Source of the DNA: Sporosarcina ureae
Lineage (GTDB): Bacteria; Bacillota; Bacilli; Bacillales_A; Planococcaceae
Assembly (NCBI RefSeq): GCF_002082015.1
Contig: NZ_CP015109.1
Coordinates: 1,118,001 to 1,182,000, forward strand
Length of the DNA: 64,000 nt
Direction: 5' to 3'
In this document: positions 46,510 through 57,456 of the stretch, piece by piece
Position numbering within the stretch: the first letter of the stretch is position 1
Layout of the letters: each line of letters opens with the position of its first letter
Program-made: the position numbers and the translations under genes
The notes under the pieces: generated by a model
Databases searched by the model: none
Seen by the model: the letters and a program-made list of their open reading frames with translations, nothing else
What the model was told of the DNA's origin: nothing

Positions 46510-48537
46510 ATGTCAAATCATTCACACCATCACCATGAAAATAGCGAGCACCTTACTCACAAGAATGCAGATTCTCATCAAGGTCATCATGATCATCACG
46601 CCCATATGGTAGAGGATTTCAAAAAGCGCTTCTTTATTTCATTGATTGTGACCGTTCCTATTTTGATTCTGTCACCCATGATTCAAATGTTCCTTGATGT
46701 TGACTGGCGTTTCACAGGAGACGTGTACATTTTGTTCGCACTGTCAACATTTGTATTCTTTTATGGGGGATGGCCATTCCTTGCGGGTATAAAAGATGAA
46801 CTGAAAGATAAAAACCCCGGCATGATGACACTGATTTCATTAGCCATTATAGTGGCCTATGTATATAGCACAGCTGCGGTATTTGGATTCGCGGCAAATG
46901 ATTTCTTTTGGGAATTAGCTACACTCGTTGACATTATGCTACTTGGCCACTGGATTGAAATGCGCTCAGTAATGGGTGCGTCCAAAGCATTAGAAGAGCT
47001 AGCAAAGTTAATGCCTTCCGAAGCTCATCTCATGGACGAGGATGGCAATATTACAGAAGTAGACGTAACGGAGTTAAATAAAGGAGATCGTGTACTCGTC
47101 AAGCCTGGCGAAAAAGTGCCGGTAGATGGACAAATACTTGAAGGAAAATCGACAATTGATGAATCGATGCTGACAGGCGAATCAATCCCAGTCGAAAAAG
47201 AAGCCGGTGTAGAAGCTATCGGAGGATCCATAAATGGTGAAGGAGCACTTGTCATTTCTGTCATGAAGACCGGAAGTGAAACGTACCTCTCGCAAGTTAT
47301 CACCTTGGTTAAAGAAGCTCAAGAATCTAAATCACGGGCTCAGGACCTTGCTAACAGAGCTGCAAAATGGTTATTTTATGGCGCACTAGCTGCTGGTTTG
47401 CTAACTTTTGTTATCTGGATTTCACTTGGCTATCCCGTATCATTCGCGATGGAAAGAATGGTAACCGTGCTAATTATAGCGTGTCCGCATGCTTTAGGTC
47501 TGGCAGCTCCACTAGTAGTCGCCGTCTCAACATCTATAGCAGCCAAAAATGGACTTCTAATACGAGATCGAGCAGCTTTTGAAGGCGCCCGAAATATTGA
47601 AGCCGTTGTTTTCGATAAAACAGGAACACTTACAAAAGGTGAATTTGGTGTAACAAACATTTATACATTTAATGATTTCAGTGAGGAAGATGTCATTTCC
47701 TATTCGGCTGCAGTCGAGGCTCAATCCCAACATCCTCTTGCAAAAGGAGTAACTAGGAAAGCCGAAGAAATAGGCCTCCCTCTTAAACGAGTAGAAAATT
47801 TCCAATCATTGACCGGAAAAGGCTTGGAAGGAACGGTCGATGGAAAGCAGGTCTTAGTCGTCAGTCCTGGCCATGTAAAAGAGTTGAATCTTGAATTTAA
47901 TAATGTTCAATTCGATAAGTGGTCTTCGGAAGGAAAAACTGTGGTATTCACACTGGTTGACAATAAACTTGCCGGTATGATCGCTCTTGCTGATATTGTC
48001 CGCGAAACAGCAAAAGATGCTATCAATCAACTAAAAGAAATGAATATCAAATCTATCATGCTCACAGGTGATAATGTACAAGTAGCACATTATATAGGTG
48101 AACAGCTCGGAATGGAAGAAATCTTTGCTGAAGTCCTTCCACACGAAAAGTCTGAAAAGATTCGACATATCCAAGAAGTTGAGCGTCTTCGAACTGCTAT
48201 GACCGGAGATGGGGTAAACGATGCACCCGCTCTTGCAATAGCCCAACTTGGTATTGCTGTAGGCGCTGGAACAGACGTGGCGATTGAAACAGCTGATGTC
48301 GTTCTTGTTAAAAGCAATCCGCTTGATGTTGTAAATGTGATAAAGCTTTCGAGGGCGACCTATCGCAAAATGACACAAAACTTGTGGTGGGCTGCTGGAT
48401 ATAATATTGTTGCAATCCCATTAGCTGCTGGCATTCTTTATAACTATGGAATTGTTCTAAGCCCAGCTGTCGGTGCAATACTAATGTCTCTAAGTACTGT
48501 AATCGTTGCAATTAATGCACGTTTATTGAAAATTTAA
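46510..48537 (+). CDS. copB: CopB-type P1B ATPase with CPH motif
   Basis: A heavy-metal-transporting ATPase of 675 residues. The first 35 residues are His-rich (SNHSHHHHENSEHL, HQGHHDHHAH) in place of MxCxxC domains. The ion-binding motif in the membrane is CPH (ACPHALGLAAP), typical of the CopB/P1B-3 branch that moves Cu(II) or Cu(I)/Ag(I). DKTGT, TGDN and GDGVNDAPAL are intact. The ATG at 46510 follows GGAG; the frame reaches 46480. It complements CopA in this copper island. Confidence 0.92.
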   Translation: MSNHSHHHHENSEHLTHKNADSHQGHHDHHAHMVEDFKKRFFISLIVTVPILILSPMIQMFLDVDWRFTGDVYILFALSTFVFFYGGWPFLAGIKDELKDKNPGMMTLISLAIIVAYVYSTAAVFGFAANDFFWELATLVDIMLLGHWIEMRSVMGASKALEELAKLMPSEAHLMDEDGNITEVDVTELNKGDRVLVKPGEKVPVDGQILEGKSTIDESMLTGESIPVEKEAGVEAIGGSINGEGALVISVMKTGSETYLSQVITLVKEAQESKSRAQDLANRAAKWLFYGALAAGLLTFVIWISLGYPVSFAMERMVTVLIIACPHALGLAAPLVVAVSTSIAAKNGLLIRDRAAFEGARNIEAVVFDKTGTLTKGEFGVTNIYTFNDFSEEDVISYSAAVEAQSQHPLAKGVTRKAEEIGLPLKRVENFQSLTGKGLEGTVDGKQVLVVSPGHVKELNLEFNNVQFDKWSSEGKTVVFTLVDNKLAGMIALADIVRETAKDAINQLKEMNIKSIMLTGDNVQVAHYIGEQLGMEEIFAEVLPHEKSEKIRHIQEVERLRTAMTGDGVNDAPALAIAQLGIAVGAGTDVAIETADVVLVKSNPLDVVNVIKLSRATYRKMTQNLWWAAGYNIVAIPLAAGILYNYGIVLSPAVGAILMSLSTVIVAINARLLKI

Positions 48538-48569
48538 TACAGTGCAGATCTAAATAGCAAGTGCCAATA

Positions 48570-48607
48570 CAAAAAACGCCATGGAAAATCTCCACGGCGT
48601 TTTTGTA
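48570..48607 (+). terminator. Terminator of copB
   Basis: AAACGCC-A-TGGA pairs with TCCA-C-GGCGTTT and a T run follows. Confidence 0.8.
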
Positions 48608-48694
48608 TACATCATAATCAATAGTGTACTTTCGTCTATTGATAATAAAATCTGATTCCCCTCTTAAAATGACCCTAATTTCCAAAGTCCTTTT

Positions 48695-49504
48695 CTATTC
48701 ATCCTGATAAGTCACATCCACTTTCCGAACATAACGCCTAGCAATAAAAATAACGACTGCGGCGACAATAGCCGTAACGGACAATAGCTGCGCGGCTCTT
48801 AGGTCTCCAATGACATATAGGCTATCTGCCCTCATTCCCTCTATGAAAAACCGGCCGGTGGAATACCACACGAGATAAAACAGAAACATTTCGCCACGTT
48901 TTACATTCACTCTACGTAACCAAATAATGATAATAAGCCCTACAATGTTCCATAGCGATTCATAAAGGAACGTCGGATGATATGTCACGCCATCAATCAT
49001 CATTTGATTCATTATCCATTCTGGAATGACTGTCGTTTCAAGAAACTTCTCCGTAACAGGTCCACCGTGCGCTTCTTGGTTCATGAAATTGCCCCATCGG
49101 CCGATAATTTGACCTATCAGAAGTCCAGCAACTGCAATATCAGCCGTTTTCCAAAATGAAACGCCCCGATGCTTCGTATATATATATGCCGTAATAAAAG
49201 CACCTATCAATGCTCCATGGATGGCGATACCGCCCTCCCAAACTTGAATAATTTGCCCTGGGTTCTCTTTATAGTAACCCCAAGAGAAAATGACGTAATA
49301 GATCCGCGCACTAATGATTGAAATCGGAACTGCCCAAATAAGTAAATCCGTCAAAAAATCTGGATGCATCCCACGTTTCATCATTTCTTTCTGGACAACA
49401 ACGAATGCAAGAACGATGCCGAGTGCTATCAAAATACCATACCAACGGACATCAATCGGTCCTAGTGAAAATGCAACAGGGTTTATTGCTAATAGATTAG
49501 TCAT
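48695..49504 (-). CDS. lgt: Prolipoprotein diacylglyceryl transferase
   Basis: A seven-helix membrane enzyme that adds diacylglycerol to the lipobox Cys of prolipoproteins. GRWGNFMNQEAHGGP (about 136-150) is the family signature with the essential Arg and Asn. Length is 269 residues. It is 40 bases downstream of ccsB in the cytochrome c cluster rather than next to hprK, the usual core lgt location in Bacillales. It is therefore probably a second, island-borne copy serving the lipoproteins encoded nearby. Confidence 0.92.
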   Translation of the reverse strand: MTNLLAINPVAFSLGPIDVRWYGILIALGIVLAFVVVQKEMMKRGMHPDFLTDLLIWAVPISIISARIYYVIFSWGYYKENPGQIIQVWEGGIAIHGALIGAFITAYIYTKHRGVSFWKTADIAVAGLLIGQIIGRWGNFMNQEAHGGPVTEKFLETTVIPEWIMNQMMIDGVTYHPTFLYESLWNIVGLIIIIWLRRVNVKRGEMFLFYLVWYSTGRFFIEGMRADSLYVIGDLRAAQLLSVTAIVAAVVIFIARRYVRKVDVTYQDE

Positions 49505-49546
49505 GTATCAACCTCTTCCCTCTTGATGATTAATAGGTGTATATTC

Positions 49547-50731
49547 TTACGCGTATGAATGCAACCCTGCAATAATCAAGTTAACCGCAATTAGATTAAA
49601 CATGATGATGATAAATCCGATAACCGCAAGCCAGGCCGATTTCTTGCCTTCCCATCCACGGGATAGCCGTAGATGAAGATAAGCGGCATAGAATAGCCAT
49701 GTAATAAGTGCCCATACTTCTTTCGGGTCCCATCCCCAAAATCTAGACCATGCTTCCTGTGCCCAAATCATAGCGAAAATGAGGGCACCGAGGGTAAACA
49801 CCGGGAATCCAATTAAGACGGATCGGTAACCGATTTCGTCCATAACTTGAGAATTAGCCTTTTTCGCAAATGGCTGGAACAATGTTGCAACTGGACGACG
49901 TAAAACAAGTCGAAGCAACAAATAAAGAACGGTGCCAGTTGCAACTGACCAGACGAGTGTTGTCAATGTCTTCCCGTTGACGATTGCAGGCATTTCCGCA
50001 AATGGCGTCATTTTATCTGGGGTTAGTGATTCATACTCATTCATACCAAATAAAGGCGGGTAGTTATATACGATTTGAGCTTGTTGTTCACTTTGAGTAA
50101 TATAGGTGAATTTCGCTTCATATCCCATAGCAGCAAACGTCGAAGCAGACAAGATGAAACCGACAACAAGAATTAGTGTGAACATAACCGATTCCAACCA
50201 AAATCGTTGTTTCGACAATTTTGTTAAGTCGACATTTTTCAATAGAAACACGAGCCCTGCCACTGCACTGATTGCGAGAATCGCCTCACCGATTGCAGCT
50301 GTAATAACGTGAACTGTCAACCAGTAGCTTTGTAACGCTGGGATAAGCGGTGCAAGTTCTCTTGGAAACATACTTGCATAACCAATGATAATGATCGCAA
50401 GTGGCAACGCAAACAAGCCAAGTGAAGGTGTTCTGTAAATGAAAAACAATAAGATGAACGCCCCTACAACCATCATCCCGAATGCAGTCGTAAATTCAAA
50501 CATATTACTTACCGGCACATGTCCAGATGCAATCCAACGTAGAACAAAGTATCCTAAATGTGTAATGAATCCGATGATTGTAATAACAATCGCGATATTT
50601 CCCCAACGATTATTTTTATACGTAGCTTCTGAATTTGAACCTTTTACCGCACCTCCGAAGAACATCGTTGCAATGAGATAAGCAACAAACGAGACGAGAA
50701 GTAAATTAGCACTTAAAGATGCAAGTTCCAT
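49547..50731 (-). CDS. resC: Cytochrome c biogenesis protein CcsB/ResC (CcsA family)
   Basis: A membrane protein of system II cytochrome c maturation that handles and exports heme. The tryptophan-rich heme-binding motif [17 protein letters not shown] is at about residues 332-348, and His residues flank it in the outer loops. Length is 394 residues with about eight helices. It overlaps the resB stop by one base and works with ResB as the heme lyase. It may be an accessory copy, given the island setting. Confidence 0.9.
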   Translation of the reverse strand: MELASLSANLLLVSFVAYLIATMFFGGAVKGSNSEATYKNNRWGNIAIVITIIGFITHLGYFVLRWIASGHVPVSNMFEFTTAFGMMVVGAFILLFFIYRTPSLGLFALPLAIIIIGYASMFPRELAPLIPALQSYWLTVHVITAAIGEAILAISAVAGLVFLLKNVDLTKLSKQRFWLESVMFTLILVVGFILSASTFAAMGYEAKFTYITQSEQQAQIVYNYPPLFGMNEYESLTPDKMTPFAEMPAIVNGKTLTTLVWSVATGTVLYLLLRLVLRRPVATLFQPFAKKANSQVMDEIGYRSVLIGFPVFTLGALIFAMIWAQEAWSRFWGWDPKEVWALITWLFYAAYLHLRLSRGWEGKKSAWLAVIGFIIIMFNLIAVNLIIAGLHSYA

Positions 50732-52380
50732 TATGAGTTGTCCCCTTTCACTTCATCCATACTGGACTCAGTATCTTGCCTATCTTCATAAAGTGGCAAG
50801 TTTGCAAAATCTTTTACTTTATCTAGATCCTCTTTTAAGCCAAACCAGTTTTTATTTGTGTGTCCAGCAAGGAATAGCTCATTGCCTTCCCCCTCTTGAA
50901 TCCATATTCTTCTATGATTCCAATAGGACCCTTGAGCAACGCCAATCATAAAAATAATTCCTCCGACAAGCAAGATATACAATGTTTTGTCTTTGCGGAT
51001 AACAAGCCCAGTAGTATCACGTGTTTCTGCACTGACAAACTTTGCTTTATAATCATTCGGTTCCGTTTCAAGTGTACTTCGTATGGCAACAAAACTCATT
51101 TCACCGGCTGGCTTGTCCGGTGTCACCATTTTGAAAATGAATGCAGGATTGTTCGGAACTGGTGACTTGGATTTCGGCTTACCATCCTCAGTACCATCAT
51201 AATCTGGATAAAAGTCCTTTAGTTCCACATACGTATCTTCTCCTAGTCGATAGATCGATTCAGGATTGATAAGATCAACAGTAAATTCACCAAGTGATGT
51301 GTCCGATGCTTTTTCAGTCAGACTGAATGTCATCGATTTTAGTTCATCGAGACGATAATCCATTTGAAAAACATTATATCCGTCAAAGTTAAGCGGCTTG
51401 TTGACAATGATGGAATAATCTTTGACAAATTCCAGTTGTTCGGACTGGCCTGGAAGCCCGCCCTCCGCTTCTTTATATAACGTGACATCCGATTGGTAGT
51501 TTTTCACGATAGTTCCAACGCGGTCTATTGCCTCACCAAATACTTCGTCTTCTCCTTTAGAATATGTATCAATAATAAATTCATTGTTCTTTAAATAGTA
51601 CCCCGGTGCACCAGGGAGTGAACGCGTCTCTCCTTCACGAAGCCAGAGTGTTTCATCGACATAAAAACCTGGAAGACCTCGCAGTAGAACACCAAGGAGA
51701 AAGATAATCAGCCCTGTATGATTGACATATGGACCCCACCTTGAAAATCGACCTTTTTCTGCTAATAGCGCACCATCTTCGGCTTTTATATTGTAACGTA
51801 ACGCTTTTAGTTTCTCTTCTGCTTTAGCCATTGACCCGTCGGCATCTTCAACTGAACCAAAACCATAGATTCGTTGCCTTCTCAAGAATGATACATGACG
51901 CTTCGTACGTTGCTTTTTCAATGATTTGTATAAAGGCACAACCCGATCAATGCTGGCGACTATGATAGAAATACCAAGCATTCCAATGAGCGTAATGAAC
52001 CACCAGCTATTGTACATATCATAAAATCCAAGCTTATAATATAGAACGCCGGCAGTACCATAATACTTTTCATAATAAGCTGCAATATCCACTTCCCTTA
52101 CAACAGGGACAAATAACTTTTGCGGAAATAAAGTTCCAATTGCTGAAGTTGTAAGAACTGCAATAATAATACTAACGCCTATTTTCACACTAGAGAAGAA
52201 GTTCCAAACTTTATCAATAATAGACTTTTTATATGTTTGCGATCTTCTTGCAGAACCTTCGTAACGCATATCAATCAGTTTACTTTTTTTCGCTTCTTCT
52301 GTTTGTGGCCTCCCACACCGTTCACAAAGTACTGTACCAAATGGGTTTTCATGTCCACATTGGCATCTAATTTTGCTCAT
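50731..52380 (-). CDS. resB: Cytochrome c biogenesis protein ResB
   Basis: The partner of ResC in system II cytochrome c maturation, 549 residues. The N-terminal zinc-ribbon-like [18 protein letters not shown] is followed by three helices (about 68-90, 127-145, 213-230), a large extracytoplasmic domain and a last helix at about 460-480. Typical ResB motifs [23 protein letters not shown] and [17 protein letters not shown] are present. AGGAGTC precedes the ATG. It begins the resB-resC-lgt transcript. Confidence 0.9.
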   Translation of the reverse strand: MSKIRCQCGHENPFGTVLCERCGRPQTEEAKKSKLIDMRYEGSARRSQTYKKSIIDKVWNFFSSVKIGVSIIIAVLTTSAIGTLFPQKLFVPVVREVDIAAYYEKYYGTAGVLYYKLGFYDMYNSWWFITLIGMLGISIIVASIDRVVPLYKSLKKQRTKRHVSFLRRQRIYGFGSVEDADGSMAKAEEKLKALRYNIKAEDGALLAEKGRFSRWGPYVNHTGLIIFLLGVLLRGLPGFYVDETLWLREGETRSLPGAPGYYLKNNEFIIDTYSKGEDEVFGEAIDRVGTIVKNYQSDVTLYKEAEGGLPGQSEQLEFVKDYSIIVNKPLNFDGYNVFQMDYRLDELKSMTFSLTEKASDTSLGEFTVDLINPESIYRLGEDTYVELKDFYPDYDGTEDGKPKSKSPVPNNPAFIFKMVTPDKPAGEMSFVAIRSTLETEPNDYKAKFVSAETRDTTGLVIRKDKTLYILLVGGIIFMIGVAQGSYWNHRRIWIQEGEGNELFLAGHTNKNWFGLKEDLDKVKDFANLPLYEDRQDTESSMDEVKGDNS

Positions 52381-52556
52381 CTTGAATTGACTCCTCCTTC
52401 ATTTATATTATTTATGGATGAAAGCATATAATATTTCATCCATACTCCATAAATTCTTCTATAGTTAAGTGTACTGGCTAATTATGCAGTATTAATGGAA
52501 TTCATTAGACAAGTATGTGAACGATTATATTTAGGTATTTTCCTTTTGCAATATAA

Positions 52557-52611
52557 AATAATCCCATAGAAAAAGCCCGCACAATGGCGGACTTTTTCTA
52601 TGGGATTATTA
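52557..52611. terminator. Long terminator hairpin downstream of ccdA
   Basis: AATCCCATAGAAAAAG pairs with CTTTTTCTATGGGATT around a GC-rich inner stem. It separates the ccdA transcript from resB. Confidence 0.82.
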
Positions 52612-52691
52612 TGATTACTCGCACTCTTATTCAGCGTTCTTCTATGGTGCATAAGTAAATCGATGAAAGCTATGTCCTTTCTGCTTCTATG

Positions 52692-53402
52692 TCAGAACCC
52701 CATAAACCCACCAAAAAACGGACTCAGCCATATGATGATATATGTTAAACCATCAAAGAAAAGGAGTATACCAAGTGCTATCATTAAGTAGCCCCCGACT
52801 TTCGTTATTGTTCGGTTGTATTTTTGGATCCATTTAACACGTGTGATAAAAATTGAAAGTAGGAAAAATGGTATTGCAAACCCTAAAACATAGACAAGCA
52901 TATACCACATCCCAGACCCTGGGTTTTGTGCAGCCATCATGAAAACAGCTCCCGTGATTGGTCCAGTACATGGCGTCCATCCCGCTGCAAATGCTAGGCC
53001 TATAAGGAATGTTCCAATATAGCCGGCCGGTCGATTCTTAAATTGTAATTTTTTCTCCTTCATTAAAAACTTAGGCGTAAAGAAACCAAGAATCATCAAA
53101 CCGAAGATGACAATAAAAATCGCACCTATCTGACGGAGTAAATCTTGATACTGATAAAAAAACGTACCGACAAGTGATGAGCTATATCCTAGAAAGATAA
53201 AGATAACCGAAAAACCGAGTAGGAAAACAATCGTATGGAGAATTCCACTTTTCCGAGATTTCCCTTTATCCGAGTTCATTTCATCAAGTGACATACCCGT
53301 TATGTAAGATATAAAGGCTGGATATAACGGTAATGTACACGGGGATATAAAGTTTAAAAAACCAGCACCAAATGCAAGAAACAAGTTCAAATCTGCAAAC
53401 AT
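52692..53402 (-). CDS. ccdA: Cytochrome c biogenesis protein CcdA
   Basis: A six-helix thiol transporter of 236 residues that passes electrons from cytoplasmic thioredoxin to extracytoplasmic ResA-type proteins. The redox cysteines are in ISPCTLPLYPA (about 20) and WTPCTGPITGA (about 142). AAGGAG lies upstream of the ATG. It is encoded with the ResA-type protein and ResBC in one region, completing the cytochrome c maturation set. Confidence 0.92.
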   Translation of the reverse strand: MFADLNLFLAFGAGFLNFISPCTLPLYPAFISYITGMSLDEMNSDKGKSRKSGILHTIVFLLGFSVIFIFLGYSSSLVGTFFYQYQDLLRQIGAIFIVIFGLMILGFFTPKFLMKEKKLQFKNRPAGYIGTFLIGLAFAAGWTPCTGPITGAVFMMAAQNPGSGMWYMLVYVLGFAIPFFLLSIFITRVKWIQKYNRTITKVGGYLMIALGILLFFDGLTYIIIWLSPFFGGFMGF

Positions 53403-53505
53403 TTATCTAGGCTCCTTTTCTGTAAAAATCCAAAAAACAAAATAAACAAATGCACCGGAGGCCTTCATTTCATTTAGCAGAGGCTTGGCCCCTCGCTGAA
53501 TGAAA

Positions 53506-54240
53506 TTAAATTCCCCAATATGTGATTGTATCAATGATTCCTATGAAGATAAGAATCGCACCGGCCAAACGTTGTATAATTCTTCCTACCTTCATGCTGT
53601 TTTTCATAATGAGTCGCTTCGCATCAAAGAACCATAGTAAAAGAAACAGAACAATGAGCGGAAGGGACGTTGCGATACCGAAAGCAGCGGGCAAGATAAA
53701 ACCATAAGAAGTGGTCAAAACCAAGGGCATAAGCCAAACGAAAAAAAGTACAAACATCGTCGGGCAGAAAGCAAGCGAAAAACTTGCGCCCAACATAAAA
53801 GAACCTAACTTCCCATTCCGTAGACGCGTAGGAATGCGCATCGTTAATTTTCGAAGAAATCCTAACTTAAGAATACCAAGCAAAACGAGACCCGTAATAA
53901 TAATAAGTGGACCGATTACTTTACGGAACAATGGAAAGTATTCTATTAGCGAAGTCTCGAATGATTCCCCAAAGAACCATACGAATAGTCCAAGAAAACT
54001 GAACACAGCTACTTTCCCAGTAATAAATGCCACAATTTCTCCCATGTCATTCTTCATTTGAATTGTACGGTTCCCATACAAAGTAATTGCGCTCATGTTT
54101 CCTGTAAGCTGACAAGGAGCGACAGCCCCAATTAAGCCCAAAAGAAGTGCGACCACAAAGGGAAATTGTTCAAAAGAATTTATAAGAATGGTCACTGGCT
54201 CAGTTATTGTTTGACTGATTTCCGACATCAATCCATACAT
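53506..54240 (-). CDS. DsbD/CcdA-like membrane thiol transporter (TauE/SafE-annotated type)
   Basis: A six- to seven-helix membrane protein of 244 residues. It has CcdA-like redox Cys positions in GAVAPCQLTGNM (about 42) and FSLAFCPTMF (about 162), although the sequence is otherwise far from CcdA. Such proteins are often annotated sulfite exporter TauE/SafE or DsbD_2-domain. It probably moves electrons or copper for the neighbouring lipoprotein or cytochrome system. It lies 23 bases after the BNR-repeat gene and 100 bases before ccdA. Confidence 0.72.
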   Translation of the reverse strand: MYGLMSEISQTITEPVTILINSFEQFPFVVALLLGLIGAVAPCQLTGNMSAITLYGNRTIQMKNDMGEIVAFITGKVAVFSFLGLFVWFFGESFETSLIEYFPLFRKVIGPLIIITGLVLLGILKLGFLRKLTMRIPTRLRNGKLGSFMLGASFSLAFCPTMFVLFFVWLMPLVLTTSYGFILPAAFGIATSLPLIVLFLLLWFFDAKRLIMKNSMKVGRIIQRLAGAILIFIGIIDTITYWGI

Positions 54241-54263
54241 TTATTTAAGCACCATCCATTTTC

Positions 54264-55181
54264 TTATTTTACTAACTCACCATTCACTGAAAGTTCATTC
54301 CAGTTAAGACCTTTATCTTTCGTCAAATAAATATCATTCGTATGCGTTGCGATAACAATCTCTTTCTCATCTTCTGGATTGACTGCGATAAAAACAATTG
54401 GGTTCATCGTGTCATCGGGAAGTTGAATTGCGATTTCTTGTTCGTCATCGAAGGTAAACGATTTCAGCTGCACTGTCTCATTTTCATAACTCGAATAATA
54501 GCCACCGGTTTCAGTCAATGTTGCATAGAGAACGATTGTCGCATCATTAAACAGGGAGAAGTTTTCACCAAAGTCTCTCGAAATGAATATGCCGTCTTTA
54601 CTTCCAATCGCAATCATCTCTTTCTTTGATGGGTGAGCAGCCAAATTAGAGATGTATTCTGAATTGAATTCATTCATAGCAGCCTTTTCCCACGTTGCAC
54701 CTTCATCTAACGTATAATGAAGCCCATCCGCCATCTCTTTCATCGGCATTTCATTTATCACATAAATTGCATTTGAGTCGTAACCCGCTGCAAGATAATG
54801 AAAATCGATTTCTCCGTAGAACGCTAACTTATCAAAACTTGCACCGCGATCTGTGCTTTTAATTAGACCAAACGGATTTTTATAGGCGGATTTAGGTTCC
54901 GGATGCCCACTCGAGAAAAAACCGTCACGTATCGCTTGAAAACCCATATAATCGTTCTTTTCGCTCGTCGCTTCTTTCCATTCATCTTTGTCATATTCAT
55001 AAAGCCCTTCATGTGTTGAAATCACAATTTCAGGTCCGCCGTTTATGTAGCCGAGCCCATGTAAATGTTCAAATTTATTGTTTTCCACCTTTTCAAACGC
55101 ATACGGCTCACTTTCTTTGCTACAAGACGACAGAATGACGACAAATACTAGCAATACCACTAAATTCTTTATTTTTTTCAT
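54264..55181 (-). CDS. BNR-repeat lipoprotein (F510_1955 glycosylhydrolase-like)
   Basis: A secreted lipoprotein of 305 residues. The signal peptide ends in the lipobox LSSC (Cys at about 20). Repeated Asp-box-type motifs follow (STDRGASF, TLDEGATW, SRDFGENF, TKDKGLNW), which predict a beta-propeller. The FEHLHGLGYI segment is typical of the F510_1955 family in copper/cytochrome islands. It lies in an operon behind the two-component system. No catalytic function is shown. Confidence 0.75.
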   Translation of the reverse strand: MKKIKNLVVLLVFVVILSSCSKESEPYAFEKVENNKFEHLHGLGYINGGPEIVISTHEGLYEYDKDEWKEATSEKNDYMGFQAIRDGFFSSGHPEPKSAYKNPFGLIKSTDRGASFDKLAFYGEIDFHYLAAGYDSNAIYVINEMPMKEMADGLHYTLDEGATWEKAAMNEFNSEYISNLAAHPSKKEMIAIGSKDGIFISRDFGENFSLFNDATIVLYATLTETGGYYSSYENETVQLKSFTFDDEQEIAIQLPDDTMNPIVFIAVNPEDEKEIVIATHTNDIYLTKDKGLNWNELSVNGELVK

Positions 55182-55196
55182 CAGTATACTTCTCCT

Positions 55197-55874
55197 TTAA
55201 TACCATTTATAGCCGATTCCCCATACGGTCTTTAAGAATTCATCCATCGGAAATCCAGCAATTTTTAATTTCTCTCTTAAATTACGAATATGCGAATCCA
55301 CTGTTCGGATATCTGTATACGTGTCATATTCCCATGCCGCAAGTAATAGCTGTTCCCGCGTAAAGGTCCTTTTCGGCTGCGTAATTAAGGTTTCAATGAT
55401 GTAAAATTCTTTTAAAGTAAGCTGTACGTCCTTATTTTTATGCTGCAAGGCATAGGAATCTCTATTCAAAACAAAATCACCATACACTGTATGTTGGCCG
55501 TCTTTCTCCTCTGTTGAATACCGGCGTAGTACTGCATTCACCCGTGCTGTCAGCTCGCCTTCATCGAAAGGTTTTGTTATATAATCATCTGCACCGTTAT
55601 CAAGTCCTTTTACCAAATCCGACTTATCAGACCGCGCTGTGAGCATAATTACAGGGACGTCAGAGAACCTACGTATTTTCCTACACACTTCCCATCCATC
55701 CATGTCCGGCATCATCACATCCAGCAAAACAAGGTGAACTTTTTCTTTCCCTAAGTTTTCAAGTCCTTCTTTACCGTTCGTCGCTGTTAAACACTTGAAG
55801 CCATGAGGTGCTAAAAACAGTTCTAGTAAATCCAGCATTCTTTGTTCATCATCTACAAGTAAAATTGTTCGCAT
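55197..55874 (-). CDS. OmpR-family response regulator
   Basis: A receiver domain (phosphoacceptor D52, with DD at 8-9 and Lys at about 103 in YITKPF) is joined to a winged-helix DNA-binding domain (TLKEFYIIETLI, RTVDSHIRNLREKL). Length is 225 residues. It follows the kinase gene by 20 bases and precedes the lipoprotein by 15. It probably controls this thiol/cytochrome island; the signal is unknown. Confidence 0.92.
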   Translation of the reverse strand: MRTILLVDDEQRMLDLLELFLAPHGFKCLTATNGKEGLENLGKEKVHLVLLDVMMPDMDGWEVCRKIRRFSDVPVIMLTARSDKSDLVKGLDNGADDYITKPFDEGELTARVNAVLRRYSTEEKDGQHTVYGDFVLNRDSYALQHKNKDVQLTLKEFYIIETLITQPKRTFTREQLLLAAWEYDTYTDIRTVDSHIRNLREKLKIAGFPMDEFLKTVWGIGYKWY

Positions 55875-55894
55875 CTGTCCGACTCCTTAATTGT

Positions 55895-57256
55895 TTAGAC
55901 TTTAATTGTGAATGTGCTTCCTTCACCTACAACACTTTTCACATCAATCGTTCCGCCATGCGCTTCCACGAGTTCCTTCACTATCGCAAGTCCGAGGCCT
56001 GATCCCCCGAATGATCTAGATCTAGACTTTTCAATTCGATAGAGCTTCTCAAAAACTAAATCAATTTCTGTCAATGGAATTCCAATCCCTTCATCTGTAA
56101 CGCATATGACTGTATGTTGTTGCACTTTAGCTATCTCTAATGTCACCGTTGTAAATTCATCTGAATACTTTAATGCGTTGTCTAACAGATTTAAAACAAT
56201 CTGTTCTAACCTTAATGGATCTGCATGAATATTGAATTCCGCTTCACAATGCAAATTGAGCTCCACTTTTTTCAATTTAAAGGATGGGTAAACAAGACGA
56301 TGGATATCCGCAATAAACTGTTTAGCTGAAAAATCATTTTTCGTTACTGTAAACGTTAGTTCGTCCATTCTCGCTAAATCCATTAAATCTTTCACAAGGT
56401 CTTTCATCCGATTAGCTTCTTCAGCAATAATGTTTAAATAACGATTTCTTTCCTGTTCTGTCAACTCTTCTCTCATCGCCACTTTCAAATACCCGATTAA
56501 ATACGTAAGCGGTGTACCAAGTTCATGAGAGACTGATGCAAGAAACTCGTTACGCTCTTTCTTTATTCTTTCCAAGTCCGTTGCCAATTTCATAATTGCA
56601 GTCGATAATTCGCCAAGTTCGTCATTTCCCATTGCCGGTAGACTTACATCGAATTTTCCTTCACTTAATTTCCCTGTCGCTTCCTTCATTCGAATTAAAG
56701 GGCGCGTTAGAAACTTTGATAGGACTGAATAGATAATAAAAAGAATAATGATACTTGCGCCACCTGCTAAACCAAAATGTTGATTTAACTTACTCACTAA
56801 CCGCTCGATCGGCTGACTACTCTGAAACATGACAACATATCCGGACTGACCCTCCCCTACTTCATATGGATGCGCACTCACAATGTACGGTGAATCCTTC
56901 CATTCAGGTATAAGGATTTGGTCATCTTCAATAGCGGAGTTTTGAATTAAAGATAAGTAAGGTGTATAGACATTAAGATTTTCATCTGAACTACGGATAA
57001 TTTCATTGTTCAATCCAGTAATAATAACTTCCCTGTCTTTTTCGGCTTCCATCAAAACAATATGGGTAATTGTTTCTGGTGAATAATTGTCCTCTAGCAC
57101 ATTTCTATGATTGGAACCACTTGCTAATAAACGCGCAAACTCTTCATCTTCTCTCGCATGAATGATATTCTGATGCAAATAAATCATCAGAATCGCTTCT
57201 AGCATGAGAAAGGCAACGATAAAGTAAGCCGCCAACTTGGTTGAGATTTTATGCAT
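55895..57256 (-). CDS. Sensor histidine kinase
   Basis: A membrane histidine kinase of 453 residues. The parts are helix 1 (8-27), an extracytoplasmic sensor region of about 135 residues, helix 2 (163-180), a HAMP domain (about 181-235), and a HisKA domain with the phosphorylated H244 in SVSHELGTP. The catalytic domain has N, G1 (DEGIGIP) and G2 (FGGSGLGLAI) boxes. It is encoded upstream of its regulator, the reverse of the more common order. The sensed signal is unknown; copper or redox state fits the context. Confidence 0.9.
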   Translation of the reverse strand: MHKISTKLAAYFIVAFLMLEAILMIYLHQNIIHAREDEEFARLLASGSNHRNVLEDNYSPETITHIVLMEAEKDREVIITGLNNEIIRSSDENLNVYTPYLSLIQNSAIEDDQILIPEWKDSPYIVSAHPYEVGEGQSGYVVMFQSSQPIERLVSKLNQHFGLAGGASIIILFIIYSVLSKFLTRPLIRMKEATGKLSEGKFDVSLPAMGNDELGELSTAIMKLATDLERIKKERNEFLASVSHELGTPLTYLIGYLKVAMREELTEQERNRYLNIIAEEANRMKDLVKDLMDLARMDELTFTVTKNDFSAKQFIADIHRLVYPSFKLKKVELNLHCEAEFNIHADPLRLEQIVLNLLDNALKYSDEFTTVTLEIAKVQQHTVICVTDEGIGIPLTEIDLVFEKLYRIEKSRSRSFGGSGLGLAIVKELVEAHGGTIDVKSVVGEGSTFTIKV

Positions 57257-57401
57257 ATGAACCTCCTCATGTAATGAGTATAGAAAAAGATTATGGAGAA
57301 GGTATGCAGACTCGTTTCAATTTAGCAATGCTTATGTATTCATGACGTCTTTGTGTCTGCACACTTTTTTGATATCTCATTAGTATAATCATTAGGAAAT
57401 A

Positions 57402-57432
57402 CCTTTTGGATTATTTTTTAAAGATCCAAAAG
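57402..57432 (+). promoter_or_regulatory. Hairpin in the resA leader
   Basis: CTTTTGGAT and ATCCAAAAG form a 9-bp stem about 25 bases before the resA start. It could affect translation or attenuation; there is no T run. Confidence 0.35.
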
Positions 57433-57456
57433 AATATGGATAGGGGGATTCAGTAA